Notes: a model not told the origin generated them from the letters alone. Positions 42,689-52,229 are shown, numbered from the stretch's first letter. The stretch: DNA of 55,663 nt from Bacteroidota bacterium (GCA_022711175.1 JAKLFM010000017.1:1-55663), one strand, 5' to 3'. A program made the numbers and translations.

Positions 42689-43912
42689 ATGAATTTCCAA
42701 TTGTTGTACCTACTCACCGGATTGATTTTTCTATGGTATAGAGATGCTTTTTGGTTTTCGTTTCAAAATTTTAACGGCAGTTGGGACGGGAACTTTACAT
42801 TTTGTAATTTTAAATGTTTTATTATTCTTACGGTGAAAGGAAAAAACGAAGAGACGGGATGCAGGCTTTTTGATGTTCCCCTTGCATTTCACGAAGCTAT
42901 GATTGCCGACATAACTGATGCCAGGCGATACATCTACTTAGAGGTATATAAATTTGGCAGCGATGAAATGGGGATGCGTTACAGAGATATACTTACCCGG
43001 AAGGTTTCGGAAGGGGTAAAGGTAAAATTGCTCATCGATTCGTGGGGCGCTTTGTTCAACAGTACTTTTTTCGATGAGTTTATAAAAAATGGCGGAGAAT
43101 TGCGGCTTTTCAGAAAAATGAAAATTTCATTCGACTTTTTTACAAAAAATCACCGCCGCAACCATCGCAAAATGCTCATAATTGATGACCAGATCGCCTA
43201 TATTGGATCGGCAAATATCACAGGCTATTCGCTCAACTGGCGTGAATCGGTGCTGAGGTTAACAGGCGGTATTGCCGAAATTTTTAAAAAGTCGTTTCTC
43301 GAAAGTTTCAGGATTTATAACAAGTATATTTTCAACAAATTTTCATTTAAGAAAACCATCGTATATAACGAGTTTGAACTTGTACAGGACAACCCTTCAA
43401 TTTACAGGCAACAAATCAAAAGCAAGCTTGAGAAAATTGTTTCGCAGGCGCAATCGGAGATTTTCATCGAAACGCCTTATTTCCTCCCCGGGTATAAATT
43501 GCGTAAAGCCTTGGCCCATGCAGCGCACAAAGGAGTGAAGGTCACCATAATACTTCCGCAGCACAGCGATGTGCGGGCTGTTGACCTGCTGCGAAACAAA
43601 TACATGGGTTATTATTACGAAAATGATATTCGCATGATGTTTTACACGCCCGGTAACCTGCATGCCAAAGTGTTGCTTGTTGATGATGAACTATTCGGGC
43701 TTGGCTCACCCAATGTTGACTATCGCAGTTTCAGGTATATGCACGAGGTGATGCTGTTCGGTAAAAATCAGGATGTGGTTAGGGAAGTGAAGAATCATAT
43801 AGAGAATACGCTGCAATACAGCATGCTCTTCGATTATAAGACATGGACACGCCGTCCGAAAATTGAAAAAGTACTGGGGTGGATACTGTTGCCTTTCAGG
43901 CACTTGTTTTAG
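42689..43912 (+). CDS. Phospholipase D-type phosphatidyltransferase (cardiolipin synthase-like)
   Basis: This ~407-residue protein has two HKD catalytic motifs: NHRRNHRKMLIIDDQIAYIG (residue ~160) and NLHAKVLLVDDELFGLGSPN (~325), each with H-x-K-x4-D. The block REARRYIYLEVYKF-like DARRYIYLEVYKFGSD is typical of bacterial cardiolipin synthases. The N-terminus is uncertain. The ATG at 42689 gives a hydrophobic stretch (LLYLLTGLIFLWY) plus ~40 unusual residues, and the conserved domain begins only near VKGKNEETGCRLF, so a downstream non-ATG start (for example GTG near 42832) is possible. It overlaps nothing and is divergent from the MgtE-like gene. Confidence 0.85.
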   Translation: MNFQLLYLLTGLIFLWYRDAFWFSFQNFNGSWDGNFTFCNFKCFIILTVKGKNEETGCRLFDVPLAFHEAMIADITDARRYIYLEVYKFGSDEMGMRYRDILTRKVSEGVKVKLLIDSWGALFNSTFFDEFIKNGGELRLFRKMKISFDFFTKNHRRNHRKMLIIDDQIAYIGSANITGYSLNWRESVLRLTGGIAEIFKKSFLESFRIYNKYIFNKFSFKKTIVYNEFELVQDNPSIYRQQIKSKLEKIVSQAQSEIFIETPYFLPGYKLRKALAHAAHKGVKVTIILPQHSDVRAVDLLRNKYMGYYYENDIRMMFYTPGNLHAKVLLVDDELFGLGSPNVDYRSFRYMHEVMLFGKNQDVVREVKNHIENTLQYSMLFDYKTWTRRPKIEKVLGWILLPFRHLF

Positions 43913-43930
43913 GCGTAGGCAGGACATAAA

Positions 43931-43960
43931 AAAGCAGCCATGCGGCCGCTTTCTTCTTTT
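43931..43960. terminator. Bidirectional terminator
   Basis: AAAGCAGCC (43931-43939) pairs with GGCCGCTTT (43944-43952) with one mismatch. A T-rich tail follows on the plus strand, and six T residues follow on the minus strand. It lies between the convergent phospholipase-D-type and Hsp20 genes. Confidence 0.78.
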
Positions 43961-43969
43961 CTCAGTTGA

Positions 43970-44386
43970 TTAAGCAATGATGATCTCTTTGGTGAGGGGT
44001 TTGTCAGCTTCTTTTTTCGGGATTGAAACAATGAGAATGCCATTGCGGTATTCGGCATTGATGCCGTCACTGTCAATATTTTCAGGAACAATAAACGACC
44101 GTGAATATTTGGCATTGAAACCGAATTCGGTCCGTGTGTACCTTACATCCGATTCCTTTTTTTCGCGACCTGCTGAAATAGTAAGCAAATCTCTTTCGAG
44201 TTTCATGGTAATTTCCTGCTTTTCGAAACCCGGCAGTATCAGTTCAATGGTGTATTTCTTATCGTCCTCGCTCACATTGGCGGCAGGTTTGTAAACAACT
44301 TCGCTGTTTGGGTCAGCAACGCGTTCCATAACTTCATTATAGAATGATGGAAACATGGGGCGGTATCCGCATCTTACAGTGTTCAT
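43970..44386 (-). CDS. Small heat-shock protein (Hsp20/alpha-crystallin family)
   Basis: This 138-residue ATP-independent holdase has an alpha-crystallin domain (about 35-130): YKPAANVSEDDKKYTIELIL, GFEKQEITMKLERDLLTISA, and YSRSFIVPENIDSDGINAEY followed by RNGILIVSIPKKE. The A-x-x-x-n-G-v-L signature is present as AEYRNGILIV. The C-terminal I-x-I-like tail is KEIIIA. The promoter region has no recognised heat-shock operator. It stands alone. Confidence 0.96.
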   Translation of the reverse strand: MNTVRCGYRPMFPSFYNEVMERVADPNSEVVYKPAANVSEDDKKYTIELILPGFEKQEITMKLERDLLTISAGREKKESDVRYTRTEFGFNAKYSRSFIVPENIDSDGINAEYRNGILIVSIPKKEADKPLTKEIIIA

Positions 44387-44608
44387 GGTATTTGATTTTA
44401 ATGTTAATGTTCTGATCTTTTCTCAGGCAATGATCAATACATATACCAGGCTCAAAAAAGGTAGAAAATCTCTGAAAAGAACGCCATAATGGCACGAACA
44501 ATAAACTAATTCAGCCAAAATGGCCGTAAATTGTTTAAATGCAATACTGCTTCCATGCCCGAACGCTTGGAATAAACAGATTGAAAAGAGGAAACTAAAA
44601 GGCGGATT

Positions 44609-45538
44609 TTAGCTGTTTACAAGAGAAATATCGAACTGCACGAGGTCGACAAAAAGCTGCAGCCGCTCATTGATCAGTTTATCGCTGAGATTCATCAGTC
44701 CTTCGGTTCCGAATTTCTCAACAGCGAACGAAGCCATTGCCGAGCCGTAGATGATGGCACTCTTCATGCTGTCGAACGAGATGTCATGTGTATGGGCGAG
44801 ATGTCCGATGAAACCGCCGGCAAAAGTATCGCCGGCACCTGTGGGGTCAAAAACTTCTTCGAGCGGCAGTGCGGGAGCGAAAAACACCTGGGTTTTGTTG
44901 AAAAGCAGTGCGCCGTGCTCACCTTTTTTAATCACGAGGAATTTCGGCCCCATGTTCAGGATTTTCTGGGCGGCTTTAACGAGGGCATATTCACCTGTTA
45001 ACTGGCGGGCTTCGGCGTCGTTGATTGTCAGAACATCGACCCTTGCTATGACTTTCATCAGGTCATCCCAGGCTGTATCCATCCAGTAATTCATGGTATC
45101 CATCACAATGAGTTTCGGACGCCTGACGAGTTGATCAAGAACGCGCATCTGCACCGAAGGCGTAAGGTTTCCAAGCATAAGGAAATCCGGGGATTGGTAG
45201 GAAGGCGGAAGTAAAGGGTCGAAATCGGCGAGTACATTGAGTTCGGTAGACAAAGTATCGCGTGAATTCATATCAATATGATACTTGCCCCACCAGAAAA
45301 AGGATTTGCCTTCGGGACGAATTTGTAAACCTTCGGTATCAATGGAATGCTGATGAAAAAGCTCGATGTTTTCCTGTGGAAAATCACCGCCTACAACCGA
45401 CACGAGCTTAATATCATTAGCAAATTGTGACGCAGCCAATGAAATATAGGTGGCAGCACCTCCAAGAATTTTATCGGTTTTGCCAAACGGGGTTTCAATT
45501 TTATCAAATGCAACGGTTCCGACAATTACAACGCTCAT
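44609..45538 (-). CDS. PfkB-family sugar/nucleoside kinase
   Basis: This 309-residue ribokinase-fold enzyme carries the PfkB signature 2 DPTGAGDTFAGGFIGHLA with the catalytic Asp. Signature 1-type glycines are in ILGGAATYISLAASQFANDI. Other conserved parts are MDTMNYWMDTAWDDL and KKGEHGALLF. The N-terminus MSVVIVGTVAFDKIETPFG is typical of a Bacteroidota group annotated only as sugar kinase. The substrate cannot be fixed. It has its own -7 box and is divergent from tRNA-Asn. Confidence 0.93.
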   Translation of the reverse strand: MSVVIVGTVAFDKIETPFGKTDKILGGAATYISLAASQFANDIKLVSVVGGDFPQENIELFHQHSIDTEGLQIRPEGKSFFWWGKYHIDMNSRDTLSTELNVLADFDPLLPPSYQSPDFLMLGNLTPSVQMRVLDQLVRRPKLIVMDTMNYWMDTAWDDLMKVIARVDVLTINDAEARQLTGEYALVKAAQKILNMGPKFLVIKKGEHGALLFNKTQVFFAPALPLEEVFDPTGAGDTFAGGFIGHLAHTHDISFDSMKSAIIYGSAMASFAVEKFGTEGLMNLSDKLINERLQLFVDLVQFDISLVNS

Positions 45539-45583
45539 AAGAAGAGATACTTAGGGGTACTGGTGAGTTTAAAAATATTTTTA

Positions 45584-45591
45584 CAAAGATA
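45584..45591 (-). promoter_or_regulatory. -7 promoter box of the PfkB kinase gene
   Basis: TATCTTTG on the minus strand fits TAnnTTTG and lies 46 bases upstream of the kinase ATG. Confidence 0.65.
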
Positions 45592-45613
45592 TTGTTTATT
45601 TGGAATGAAGTTT

Positions 45614-45621
45614 TAATTTTG
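45614..45621 (+). promoter_or_regulatory. -7 promoter box of tRNA-Asn
   Basis: TAATTTTG matches TAnnTTTG and ends 19 bases before the tRNA. A TTG at 45592-45594 with a 19-base spacer fits the -33 element. Confidence 0.7.
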
Positions 45622-45640
45622 CAGCCCGTTTGAGGGAAAT

Positions 45641-45714
45641 TCCTCCTTAGCTCAGTTGGTTAGAGCATCTGACTGTTAATCAGAGGGTCGCTGGTTCAAG
45701 TCCAGCAGGGGGAG
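45641..45714 (+). tRNA. tRNA-Asn (GTT)
   Basis: The acceptor TCCTCCT pairs with AGGGGGA, the D-arm is GCTC/GAGC, the anticodon stem is TCTGA/TCAGA with loop CTGTTAA (anticodon GTT), and the T-arm is GCTGG/CCAGC with loop TTCAAGT. Discriminator G; CCA is not encoded. It is followed by a terminator and then by the gene-poor left flank of the AT-rich module. Confidence 0.97.
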
Positions 45715-45724
45715 CAGAAATAGC

Positions 45725-45760
45725 AAGGGTTTCAGAACATTTACTACTGAAACCCTTTTT
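45725..45760 (+). terminator. Intrinsic terminator of tRNA-Asn
   Basis: An 11-bp stem AAGGGTTTCAG/CTGAAACCCTT with an 11-base loop is followed by a T-run. Confidence 0.9.
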
Positions 45761-45761
45761 C

Positions 45762-45782
45762 ATTTGCATACAATTTGCATAC
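45762..45782. repeat. Direct repeat ATTTGCATAC x2 beside tRNA-Asn
   Basis: Two identical 10-base copies (45762-45771 and 45773-45782) are separated by one base. Short tandem sites of this kind next to a tRNA 3' end resemble integrase arm-binding sites at an attachment site. No integrase gene is present, so this is only suggestive. Confidence 0.45.
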
Positions 45783-46087
45783 TAAATTTAATGTTGATTG
45801 TTTTTTCCTACCTTGGAGTTGCTCGTTGATAATAACAGAGAGTAGAGTTCCTGCAACCCTTGAAACCCGGGTGAGAGGAGACGATGCGGGGAAGAAAAAT
45901 AAATCCTGGTACGCATGATTGCAGGTTATAAGCGATTACCGCTACGTGGGATAAACTGCAAGCATAATAGGAAAATAACCATCCAGGAGGATTTCAGGGT
46001 TGGGGCAATTTGGCGAAGTCCTTTAGTACATAATGTAGTTATAGGCTATCAGGCGGGATGCGGGAAGCGTAGCGTATAACTCCACAT

Positions 46088-46222
46088 TATGTAAAATTGC
46101 AGATGGGTTTTTTCTCCTGACTGACGAATGATTTTTGCGGGTTGGAGATTATTGTACTTTGTGAGCGTTGCTTAAAGGTTATGGGGAGGAAGCGAACCGC
46201 CCGCCGGAAAAGCTGTTTGGAC
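46088..46222 (+). repeat. Left copy of a ~135-bp direct repeat flanking the AT-rich module
   Basis: This begins TATGTAAAATTGCAGATGGG and ends CCGCCGGAAAAGCTGTTTGG plus AC. It aligns over its full length with 55006-55139 in the same orientation, with about ten differences and one single-base gap, roughly 93% identical by eye. Its start coincides with the end of the inverted repeat at 46075-46092. Confidence 0.92.
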
Positions 46223-46227
46223 TACCT

Positions 46228-46566
46228 GATGTTTATTAAAAATGGCACTCGACAAGAGACAGACCAACAAAGGGTGCCATTACTGTATTGGATTGTACAA
46301 TTGATGGTTGCAGAAACATAGGTAGTGCTACTACCATTAAAGCTACCATAATATTTGCCTTAAAAACCTGAACCATCGTAATTCATATTGGAGTAATCTC
46401 TTATCGTGGCATTGGTGGTTGAACTCGAACGACCAGCTTGATTTGCTGACATTGGTTGACTATAAGCCATTATTGCTGTTCCTGATGCATTCTGATTATG
46501 GATTTTCCCAGTATACTCGTTAGCAGATAATACACTCAAAAGATTTGTTTTACCATTACTAAGTTA
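46228..46566 (-). pseudogene. Possible remnant of a Ser/Thr/Asn-rich secreted protein
   Basis: One minus-strand frame reads as protein-like sequence (NGKTNLLSVLSANEYTGKI, then AYSQPMSANQAGRSSSTTN), is interrupted by a single TAA at 46362-46360, and continues GKYYGSFNGSSTTYVSATIN. There is no start codon upstream. The composition resembles the secreted proteins of the neighbouring module. It may be a decayed gene end or chance. Confidence 0.28.
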
Positions 46567-46970
46567 ATAAAATGCAGATGAACACTATTAAAATTTTTGT
46601 TATAGTTATCGGTGATAAAATTCAAATGCATTTTCGATTAGACAATGATTGTAGCTTTCATTTGAAATAGGAATAAAATTTGGACAAATATTTTAATATT
46701 GGTGAAAACAAGAAAATTAGTTATTAATTTTAATAGCTGAATTTGCCTGTGACCTAAACTTAGTTTAATCCTAGTTGAAAGAGTTGAACTAACCTTGTTG
46801 TCTTAATGTCGGATCGGTTTTCATAGGGCAAATCATTGTATGCCTAAGTATTATGTAATTGAGAATTTAAAACACCTGTAATTGGAATTTAAACTTCAAT
46901 TTCTTTGAAAAGTGTGTTTTAAGAGAATAAACTAATTACTGAATCTAGTAATAATTAATACCATTTTGAT

Positions 46971-49900
46971 ATGAAAGGAATTATAACCTTCTTAATTTCC
47001 TGCTTTTGTACGTTTCTTGGAATAGCACAAGTTAATCAAGTTCCGCAGGTTTATTTTAACGGGCAAGGATCCGGAGGATCTAATTTATATATACATCAAA
47101 GTGCGAGCCTGAGTTCCAGTAATTTGACATCATTGAGTACTACATCAAAAATAGGAGCTTCGGCAATAGTAACTTCAAATGAGTCTTACGGTACAGCGAC
47201 TTGGGCTAAAGTATGCCTACCAGCTACGACAGGGAATATTAAATATGGATACATGCTCTATGGCGAGTATTATATCAGAATTAATGAGGTCAACAGTTAT
47301 GCTACAGTTACTGCAACATCATTAAACATCCGCCCCTGTGCAGGATGCACCAGTAGCAACGTTACCATCAATGGATCAAACGCAATGTTTGGACAAAATT
47401 CAATTATATCATTAACCGGGAACATTACAAGCGGATGGTACGAAGTTTATCTGACTAATGACTGCAGCCAAACAACTGGATGGGTAAGCGGAACATATCT
47501 GAGTATTAATTCAAATACTACCAACTACTACAATATTGCTGGAACAGTGAATAACACTAGTGGAGTATCAATATGGGGTGCGACTGTTACCTTGGGCAGC
47601 TGGACAACAAATTCTTCGGAAGGGTTTTATCAATATAAATTGCCGATCAGTTGGGCAGGAACTATAACGTGCAGCCATCCAAATTATAGTTCATCTACCC
47701 CTCCATACTATTCGTATACGGCGAACAATCATAACTATTCAAAAGACTTTATCCTTAGCAACAACTCAGCACCTAATGCTCCCACTGCAACCGCCGCAAC
47801 AAATATTACACAAACATCTTTCACGGCAAACTGGAACAGTGTAAGCGGGGCTACCGGTTATTACGTAGATGTTTCTACCAGTTCATCATTTTCGAATTAT
47901 GTTTACCAAAATGAAGATGTAGGAAATGAGACATCTTATAACTTCGACGGGCTTCTATGCAATACGACTTATTATTACAGAGTACGTGCTTATAATAATT
48001 ATGGAATAAGTGGAAATTCGAATACTATCAGTGTTTTAACCAGCGCATGTTGTCCACCTCCAGCACCTCCTGTTGCAACTGCTGCTACCAATGTCACATC
48101 AAGTTCATTTCAAGCTAACTGGAACAGTTCTAGCGGTGCCACGTCATACAAGCTTGATGTAGCAACTAATTCCAATTTTACCAACCTGGTCCTAAACAAT
48201 GTGTCTGTTGGAAATTCGACGCATTTCAACGTAACAGGATTATCAAATAACACTACATATTATTACAGAGTCCGTGCCATAAATAATTGCGGTAGCAGTG
48301 CTAACTCAAATACAATTTCCGTTTCACTAGGTTCCGCTGCAAGCATCACAGTATCCTCGGCAGTAATACCTCCTTGGCAGAGAGAAGCTGATGCATACCA
48401 AGGATCAGTCACTGCTACGACCTCAAATCCGACTGGAGCTACCTGGCACTTAGAAGTAGATGTTTTTGATGCAGGAGGGAATTTTCTATCAGCGATAATC
48501 TATCCTTCAATTACTTCTGCAACACAGTATTTCTACAGCTCTGATCCTCAATTAGCTGTTGCTTCCGTCGAAGGCAGACAGCTAGTATTTTTTGCTGTAT
48601 TAGATGCCAATTTAGCTACTTCGCAGGCTGGAAGTATGCAAATTATAGAGCAGAAATGGAATAAGAAAAACGTAGTCTATTACAATTCGAATTCTGGCCA
48701 ATTATTGATTCCATTGAGATACTTCTCGAATACAGTATCTGTAAGTGTTTCGTTCTCAAGAATAAATGGTTATTCAACATACGCTAATAATATTCTTAGT
48801 AGTCCTCACCTTCAAATCGATAATCAAGAGTACCTTGTAATCAACCAAACAAATTCTTTAATTGAAGACGCAAGATCTGGTGGGTTTAAATATACCCTAA
48901 CCTATAATCCATCAGGATTTTATCAAGAAAGTGGCATAATTGATCTTGTCAAGATTGGACATATAAATGGGACCAGTTTAGGAAGTAATAATATCGTCGT
49001 ACTGGTTGGAGGTAATATGGACATTGAAAGATCAATACAGAGTTTGGCCAATCAGAGCACTGATGGCTCAACTATGCCCTGGTCCTTTGTAAATAAGCTG
49101 TCTGATATTTATGGGAAGAACACCTGGTACATTTCGTGCGGTAATATTTCTCCTCTCCAAAAAAACGCATATAACATTGGAATAGCGCTTGAAAAAATTA
49201 AAGAGATATGCGAACAGGCTCAAGCTAATAATCCAATGATTTCGGTTATTGCGCACAGCAAGGGTGGTCTTGAGACAAGAATGATGCTTGACGGAATGGG
49301 TATACCTAATAGTAATCCCTTACATTTTTCGAATAATCCATCAACTACGTTCAATAATGTAACCATTGATGGAGCGTTAAAATGTGTTGTATTCATTGGA
49401 ACTCCGCATCACGGTGTAAACGAAGGTTACTACAATAATTCACTGGCACCAACAAATTATGTTAATAATGAAATTAACTCCTCCGAAATTCTTAATTACT
49501 TTAATGGAGGCACTAATATTCCGAGCAGCATCAGAGTCGCAAATATACCAGCATATAGACAATGTAATCTCAGTGATGGATCAGTTGAATTAAACTCAAG
49601 CGAGGATCTAAATATTGGCTCACATTCATTCAATAAATTTTATGTAAAAAGCGTTCCAATCATGAATGATCCAGGCGCGGGTAGCTTAATTGATATTTTC
49701 TGTGACCTTGGAGGATGCCTTGGCTTCCTTGGTTTTGCTGCAATTCCTCCGCTATCAGAACTTGCCTTTCTCTATTTGCCTTGCGATGCCGCCTGTCAAA
49801 TAAATTCATTGATAGGATTTCTAAATGTTTTATTTTCAGAAAATGAATGGAATGAAGGATTTCATCATGGATTTTTAACATCATCATATGTACTAGATAA

Positions 49901-52229
49901 TAAACGTTTTACGTGTTTGTCAAATGCTCAACCTTCAGATGAGGGTATTCTGGAAAAGATAAACATGTTTATAAACAATCAGACCATGGTTGATTGTGAG
50001 AGTCCATCTGAGTCCGATTGTGAACCTATTTGGATACAATTGCTTGGATCTGTTCTACCGAATGCTATAGCATATAAAGTGTTCAATGATACTCTCTACT
50101 TTAGAATTGGGCTTTCCGATGAAAATGGGATTTTGGCACTCCCAAATGACGGCACTATCGGAGTAGGAGATACTATCGTTATTATGACGCCTGGTGAGGA
50201 AACAATAAAAATAATTGTTGATCAGACATTGTTTACAAGAGGTAAAATGAAAATACCCTTTATTTCATCGCCTCAACCTTCGATGAAAATATCTCATCCC
50301 CAATTTACACTAAAGAATAAGTTGCCAATTACAACCAGCTCTTCAATTCAAGCTTATTTAAACGCGGAAAATGCTGTTTGCTATGATATACTGCAGAACG
50401 GAGATTCTGCTTTCTCACCGATCCAACTAACAAATAATGAGTTCATTTTACCCCTAGATACGGGGCGTAATAATATAATAGTCAGGATTAATGGTTTTGT
50501 AGATTCAGTATATCTCAGAAAAGAGATATGGTTTCTGCCTGATAGTTTGATGAATGCCATGACTTACCAAATTCAAGTCTTGGCTGATGAATACACTATT
50601 GGGACAAAAGTATATCTAGAAAACAACAATGTTCAGTTTTATAAAGAAATCGACAAACCTATAGATACTATCTTTTTATTTATGCAAAGAAATAATTTGA
50701 ACCTGATAAGATTCGGTTATCAAGACAAATACATACCCGTTGATAGTGCAATGGTCATTGATTTAGCAGCTCATCTCATACCTATTTCATATTCATCACT
50801 CACCGATAGCGTAATCTTTAACTTCGACACGCTGAACAAAGTGCATTATTGGAATACTGTTACTATTTCGGACACATTGTCTGCCACTAGCATTTCAGTT
50901 AAACAGTATGATGATAGTTTCAGTGGAACAGGATTTGTTGCTAAAAGCAGGAAATTTGAAATTAGGCATCTCAACAGTAGCTGGTCAAACATGAGATTTG
51001 CCGCTATTTTAGATCAGGTTGAAGGATTATGCAAAGACAGCATTTACTTAATGAGAGTTATTAATGGGTATAGCTACACTAAAATACCCTTTGATACCTC
51101 TGGTGTAATTGCAGATTATGATTCAACAGTACAAAAACTTACTTACAACAACCTCAGTTTTCAGAATGGTACAGCCAGTACAGAGGCTTTAGTAATAATG
51201 AAAAAGCAGGCTCCAGTTGTGATGAACAACCAGAATTACACTGTTAATAATGGAGATACTCTGATTCTGCCTCTTACTCAGTTTTTTTCAGATCCTGACA
51301 TCATTGGCCAGGATATGACAATACAGCTCATGAGCAGCACTCAACAGCTAAATGCAGAAATTATCGGTAATGTGGTAAGAATAATACCGGACAATTGCTG
51401 GAGCGGGATTGGGACATTTTCATTGGAAGCTCAACATGATGGTCTGATTAAAACAATCATGGATACAGTAATTGTGGTGGGACCACAGGTCCCACTAATA
51501 ATCGCTAACGGTGCTACAACTTTTTGTAATGGCGATAGTGTGCAATTGACCAGTTCAATACAAGCATTGTCATACTTATGGAATACTAATGATACAACAC
51601 AAAGTATAACTGTTGGTTTTTCAGGGAATTATTATGTTACTATTGTCGACTCTGCAGGATGTTCAAGCACTTCGCCTCAATTGACAGTAAATGTTAATTC
51701 CTTGCCAATCGTTGATGCTGGAGAACCAATTTCAATTTTTCCCGGCAATTCAACAATTATTGGAGGGAATCCAACCGCTGTTGGTTTTCCACCATTTGGC
51801 TATGCTTGGCATCCGGTAACAGGACTTGATTCAACCAATGTTCCAAATCCTATTGCAACACCTGATGCTTCAACAAATTATTATGTCGTAGTAACAGATG
51901 CGAACAAATGTTATAATGCAGATAGTGTATTGGTGACGGTAATAATTCCTGCTGGAATGGAATTCTTGAAAGAGAACAGGGGATTCATCCTTTATCCTAA
52001 TCCGACCACTGGAACACTTTATGTTTCAGGCTTGGGCATAAAAGATGGAATTTATAAGTTATCAATAAACAACACTGAGGGACAAGTTCTGCTTGAGGAA
52101 AAAATTATAGTAAAAGATAACAGTTATTCTGGCATAATTAATCTTGATTTTAGTGAAAAGGGTAGTTTTTTTGTAATCATACAAAGACACAATTACAGAT
52201 TTGTTGCCAAAATTCAGAAGGCCGATTGA
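46971..52229 (+). CDS. Giant T9SS-secreted multidomain protein with alpha/beta-hydrolase core
   Basis: This 1752-residue protein has a signal peptide (IITFLISCFCTFLGIAQ). The order is: two SH3-like segments (about 25-185, SLNIRPCAG...GWVSGTYLSI), a carboxypeptidase-regulatory-like domain (about 187-262), two fibronectin type III domains (about 266-358 and 364-453, both with TYYYRVRA), then a lipase/PGAP1-like alpha/beta hydrolase (about 670-880) with nucleophile motif VIAHSKGGLETRM (Ser about 763) and VVFIGTPHHGV. Long beta-rich stretches, a gliding-motility-type Ig-like segment (about 1500-1660, SYLWNTNDTTQSITV) and a type A sorting domain (RGFILYPNPTTGTLYVSG to IQKAD) follow. It is AT-rich compared with neighbours and begins a three-gene unit. 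A secreted esterase or lipase is likely; substrate unknown. Confidence 0.85.
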   Translation: MKGIITFLISCFCTFLGIAQVNQVPQVYFNGQGSGGSNLYIHQSASLSSSNLTSLSTTSKIGASAIVTSNESYGTATWAKVCLPATTGNIKYGYMLYGEYYIRINEVNSYATVTATSLNIRPCAGCTSSNVTINGSNAMFGQNSIISLTGNITSGWYEVYLTNDCSQTTGWVSGTYLSINSNTTNYYNIAGTVNNTSGVSIWGATVTLGSWTTNSSEGFYQYKLPISWAGTITCSHPNYSSSTPPYYSYTANNHNYSKDFILSNNSAPNAPTATAATNITQTSFTANWNSVSGATGYYVDVSTSSSFSNYVYQNEDVGNETSYNFDGLLCNTTYYYRVRAYNNYGISGNSNTISVLTSACCPPPAPPVATAATNVTSSSFQANWNSSSGATSYKLDVATNSNFTNLVLNNVSVGNSTHFNVTGLSNNTTYYYRVRAINNCGSSANSNTISVSLGSAASITVSSAVIPPWQREADAYQGSVTATTSNPTGATWHLEVDVFDAGGNFLSAIIYPSITSATQYFYSSDPQLAVASVEGRQLVFFAVLDANLATSQAGSMQIIEQKWNKKNVVYYNSNSGQLLIPLRYFSNTVSVSVSFSRINGYSTYANNILSSPHLQIDNQEYLVINQTNSLIEDARSGGFKYTLTYNPSGFYQESGIIDLVKIGHINGTSLGSNNIVVLVGGNMDIERSIQSLANQSTDGSTMPWSFVNKLSDIYGKNTWYISCGNISPLQKNAYNIGIALEKIKEICEQAQANNPMISVIAHSKGGLETRMMLDGMGIPNSNPLHFSNNPSTTFNNVTIDGALKCVVFIGTPHHGVNEGYYNNSLAPTNYVNNEINSSEILNYFNGGTNIPSSIRVANIPAYRQCNLSDGSVELNSSEDLNIGSHSFNKFYVKSVPIMNDPGAGSLIDIFCDLGGCLGFLGFAAIPPLSELAFLYLPCDAACQINSLIGFLNVLFSENEWNEGFHHGFLTSSYVLDNKRFTCLSNAQPSDEGILEKINMFINNQTMVDCESPSESDCEPIWIQLLGSVLPNAIAYKVFNDTLYFRIGLSDENGILALPNDGTIGVGDTIVIMTPGEETIKIIVDQTLFTRGKMKIPFISSPQPSMKISHPQFTLKNKLPITTSSSIQAYLNAENAVCYDILQNGDSAFSPIQLTNNEFILPLDTGRNNIIVRINGFVDSVYLRKEIWFLPDSLMNAMTYQIQVLADEYTIGTKVYLENNNVQFYKEIDKPIDTIFLFMQRNNLNLIRFGYQDKYIPVDSAMVIDLAAHLIPISYSSLTDSVIFNFDTLNKVHYWNTVTISDTLSATSISVKQYDDSFSGTGFVAKSRKFEIRHLNSSWSNMRFAAILDQVEGLCKDSIYLMRVINGYSYTKIPFDTSGVIADYDSTVQKLTYNNLSFQNGTASTEALVIMKKQAPVVMNNQNYTVNNGDTLILPLTQFFSDPDIIGQDMTIQLMSSTQQLNAEIIGNVVRIIPDNCWSGIGTFSLEAQHDGLIKTIMDTVIVVGPQVPLIIANGATTFCNGDSVQLTSSIQALSYLWNTNDTTQSITVGFSGNYYVTIVDSAGCSSTSPQLTVNVNSLPIVDAGEPISIFPGNSTIIGGNPTAVGFPPFGYAWHPVTGLDSTNVPNPIATPDASTNYYVVVTDANKCYNADSVLVTVIIPAGMEFLKENRGFILYPNPTTGTLYVSGLGIKDGIYKLSINNTEGQVLLEEKIIVKDNSYSGIINLDFSEKGSFFVIIQRHNYRFVAKIQKAD

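Larger units (their letters stand above)
45783..46970. other. Gene-poor region with structured-RNA potential and decayed sequence
   Basis: No intact gene is supported in nearly 1.2 kb. From about 45820 to 46090 there are nested complementary segments (CCTGCAA 45850-45856 with TTGCAGG 45919-45925; ATGCG 45884-45888 with CGCAT 45912-45916; AGCG/CGCT at 45931-45943). An inverted repeat ACATAATGT(A)GTTATA / TATAACTCCACATTATGT lies at 46028-46043 and 46075-46092. The left copy of the 135-bp direct repeat then follows, and then a possible minus-strand pseudogene. From about 46570 the sequence becomes strongly AT-rich without features until the ATG at 46971. Confidence 0.55.

Noticed and set aside
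45820..46110. Retron or group II intron
   Set aside because: No reverse transcriptase gene is near and no domain V or msr/msd-like arrangement could be recognised.
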